Source: an uncultured Collinsella sp. (GTDB lineage Bacteria > Actinomycetota > Coriobacteriia > Coriobacteriales > Coriobacteriaceae). Taken from it: a DNA stretch of 6,263 bases. This document shows positions 6,129 through 6,263 of the stretch, in pieces. The stretch spans positions 1 to 6,263 of the forward strand of contig UQNU01000079.1 of assembly GCA_900542555.1 (NCBI GenBank), given 5' to 3'. A model generated the notes under the pieces. That model was not told the origin of the DNA. It was given only the letters and a program-made list of their open reading frames with translations, and searched no databases. Position 1 is the stretch's first letter; each line of letters begins with the position of its first letter. The position numbers and the translations under genes are program-made.

Positions 6129-6263
6129 CTAGAGCCTCGCATGGGCGTCGATCGGCCGAGTCGCATGGCGCACCAACGCCGCTGCCAGCAATACCAACAG
6201 CATGGCGATGACATAGCCCGCAGCATCGAATCCTAAATCGATAACGTCGAAATGCCTGCCGGG
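6129..6263 (-). CDS. C-terminal fragment of a small membrane protein, possibly VanZ-like (partial)
   Basis: An open frame enters from the right edge and ends at TAG (6131-6129), giving 44 residues. The segment reads PGRHFDVIDLGFDAAGY, followed by a strongly hydrophobic stretch from VIAMLLVLL through AAALV, then a short basic tail ending HATRPIDAHARL. One transmembrane helix (about residues 15-32) next to a polar tail is consistent with the end of an integral membrane protein. The RHFDVIDLGFDAAGY motif recalls the R-FD-DD---N--G pattern before the last helix of VanZ-family proteins, though the usual Asn is replaced by Asp. The start and the rest of the gene are outside the window. The hydrophobic run and the placement of its stop support coding; the family assignment is weak. 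Confidence 0.55.
   Translation of the reverse strand, partial: PGRHFDVIDLGFDAAGYVIAMLLVLLAAALVRHATRPIDAHARL

Noticed and set aside
6000..6236. A 78-codon plus-strand open frame at the right end
   Set aside because: It runs opposite the hydrophobic C-terminal coding segment and across hairpins, and has no recognisable features or good ribosome binding site.

Overview
The window looks like chromosomal DNA from a Coriobacteriia gut actinobacterium, most likely Collinsella or a close relative. This rests on general familiarity: moderately high GC, strong GGAGG-type ribosome binding sites, a tRNA with an encoded CCA, and the style of the proteins. No 16S or other marker is present, so the assignment is an inference.

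Layout, left to right. (1) Positions 1-145 hold two minus-strand tRNA genes, a partial tRNA-Glu(CUC) and a complete tRNA-Gln(CUG), with a good minus-strand promoter at 190-218. (2) Positions 146-421 are intergenic and carry a long AT-rich inverted repeat. (3) A plus-strand gene (422-832) encodes a 136-residue protein resembling the N-terminal part of a MarR-like regulator family but lacking a DNA-binding domain. (4) Positions 852-1021 hold three diverged 46-bp palindromic repeats at an exact 62-bp period. They fill the gap between this gene and the convergent, minus-strand spx/arsC-like gene (1029-1388). (5) Positions 1481-5924 hold a minus-strand block for using the peptidoglycan sugar N-acetylmuramic acid (MurNAc). 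In transcription order it is an RpiR/MurR-type regulator, murQ (MurNAc-6-phosphate etherase), a murP-like PTS EIIBC transporter, a strong intrinsic terminator, and a MupG/DUF871 6-phospho-N-acetylmuramidase. (6) The right edge (6129-6263) holds the last 44 residues of a small membrane protein, possibly VanZ-like, also on the minus strand.

The block reads as a cell-wall sugar recycling or scavenging pathway. The EIIBC takes up and phosphorylates MurNAc, and probably the disaccharide MurNAc-GlcNAc. MupG splits phosphorylated disaccharide to MurNAc-6P and GlcNAc. MurQ converts MurNAc-6P to GlcNAc-6P and D-lactate. The SIS-domain regulator probably senses a sugar phosphate such as MurNAc-6P. The transporter has no EIIA domain, so it must borrow one from elsewhere. 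No nagA, nagB or secreted muramidase lies in the window.

The pathway itself is known from Firmicutes and, in part, from E. coli. The least explained features are the strictly spaced palindromic repeat array, the terminator whose U tract runs straight into the mupG ribosome binding site, and the operator-like dyads near the regulator and beside the tRNA promoter. I see no convincing evidence of a wholly new defence, mobile or biosynthetic system.
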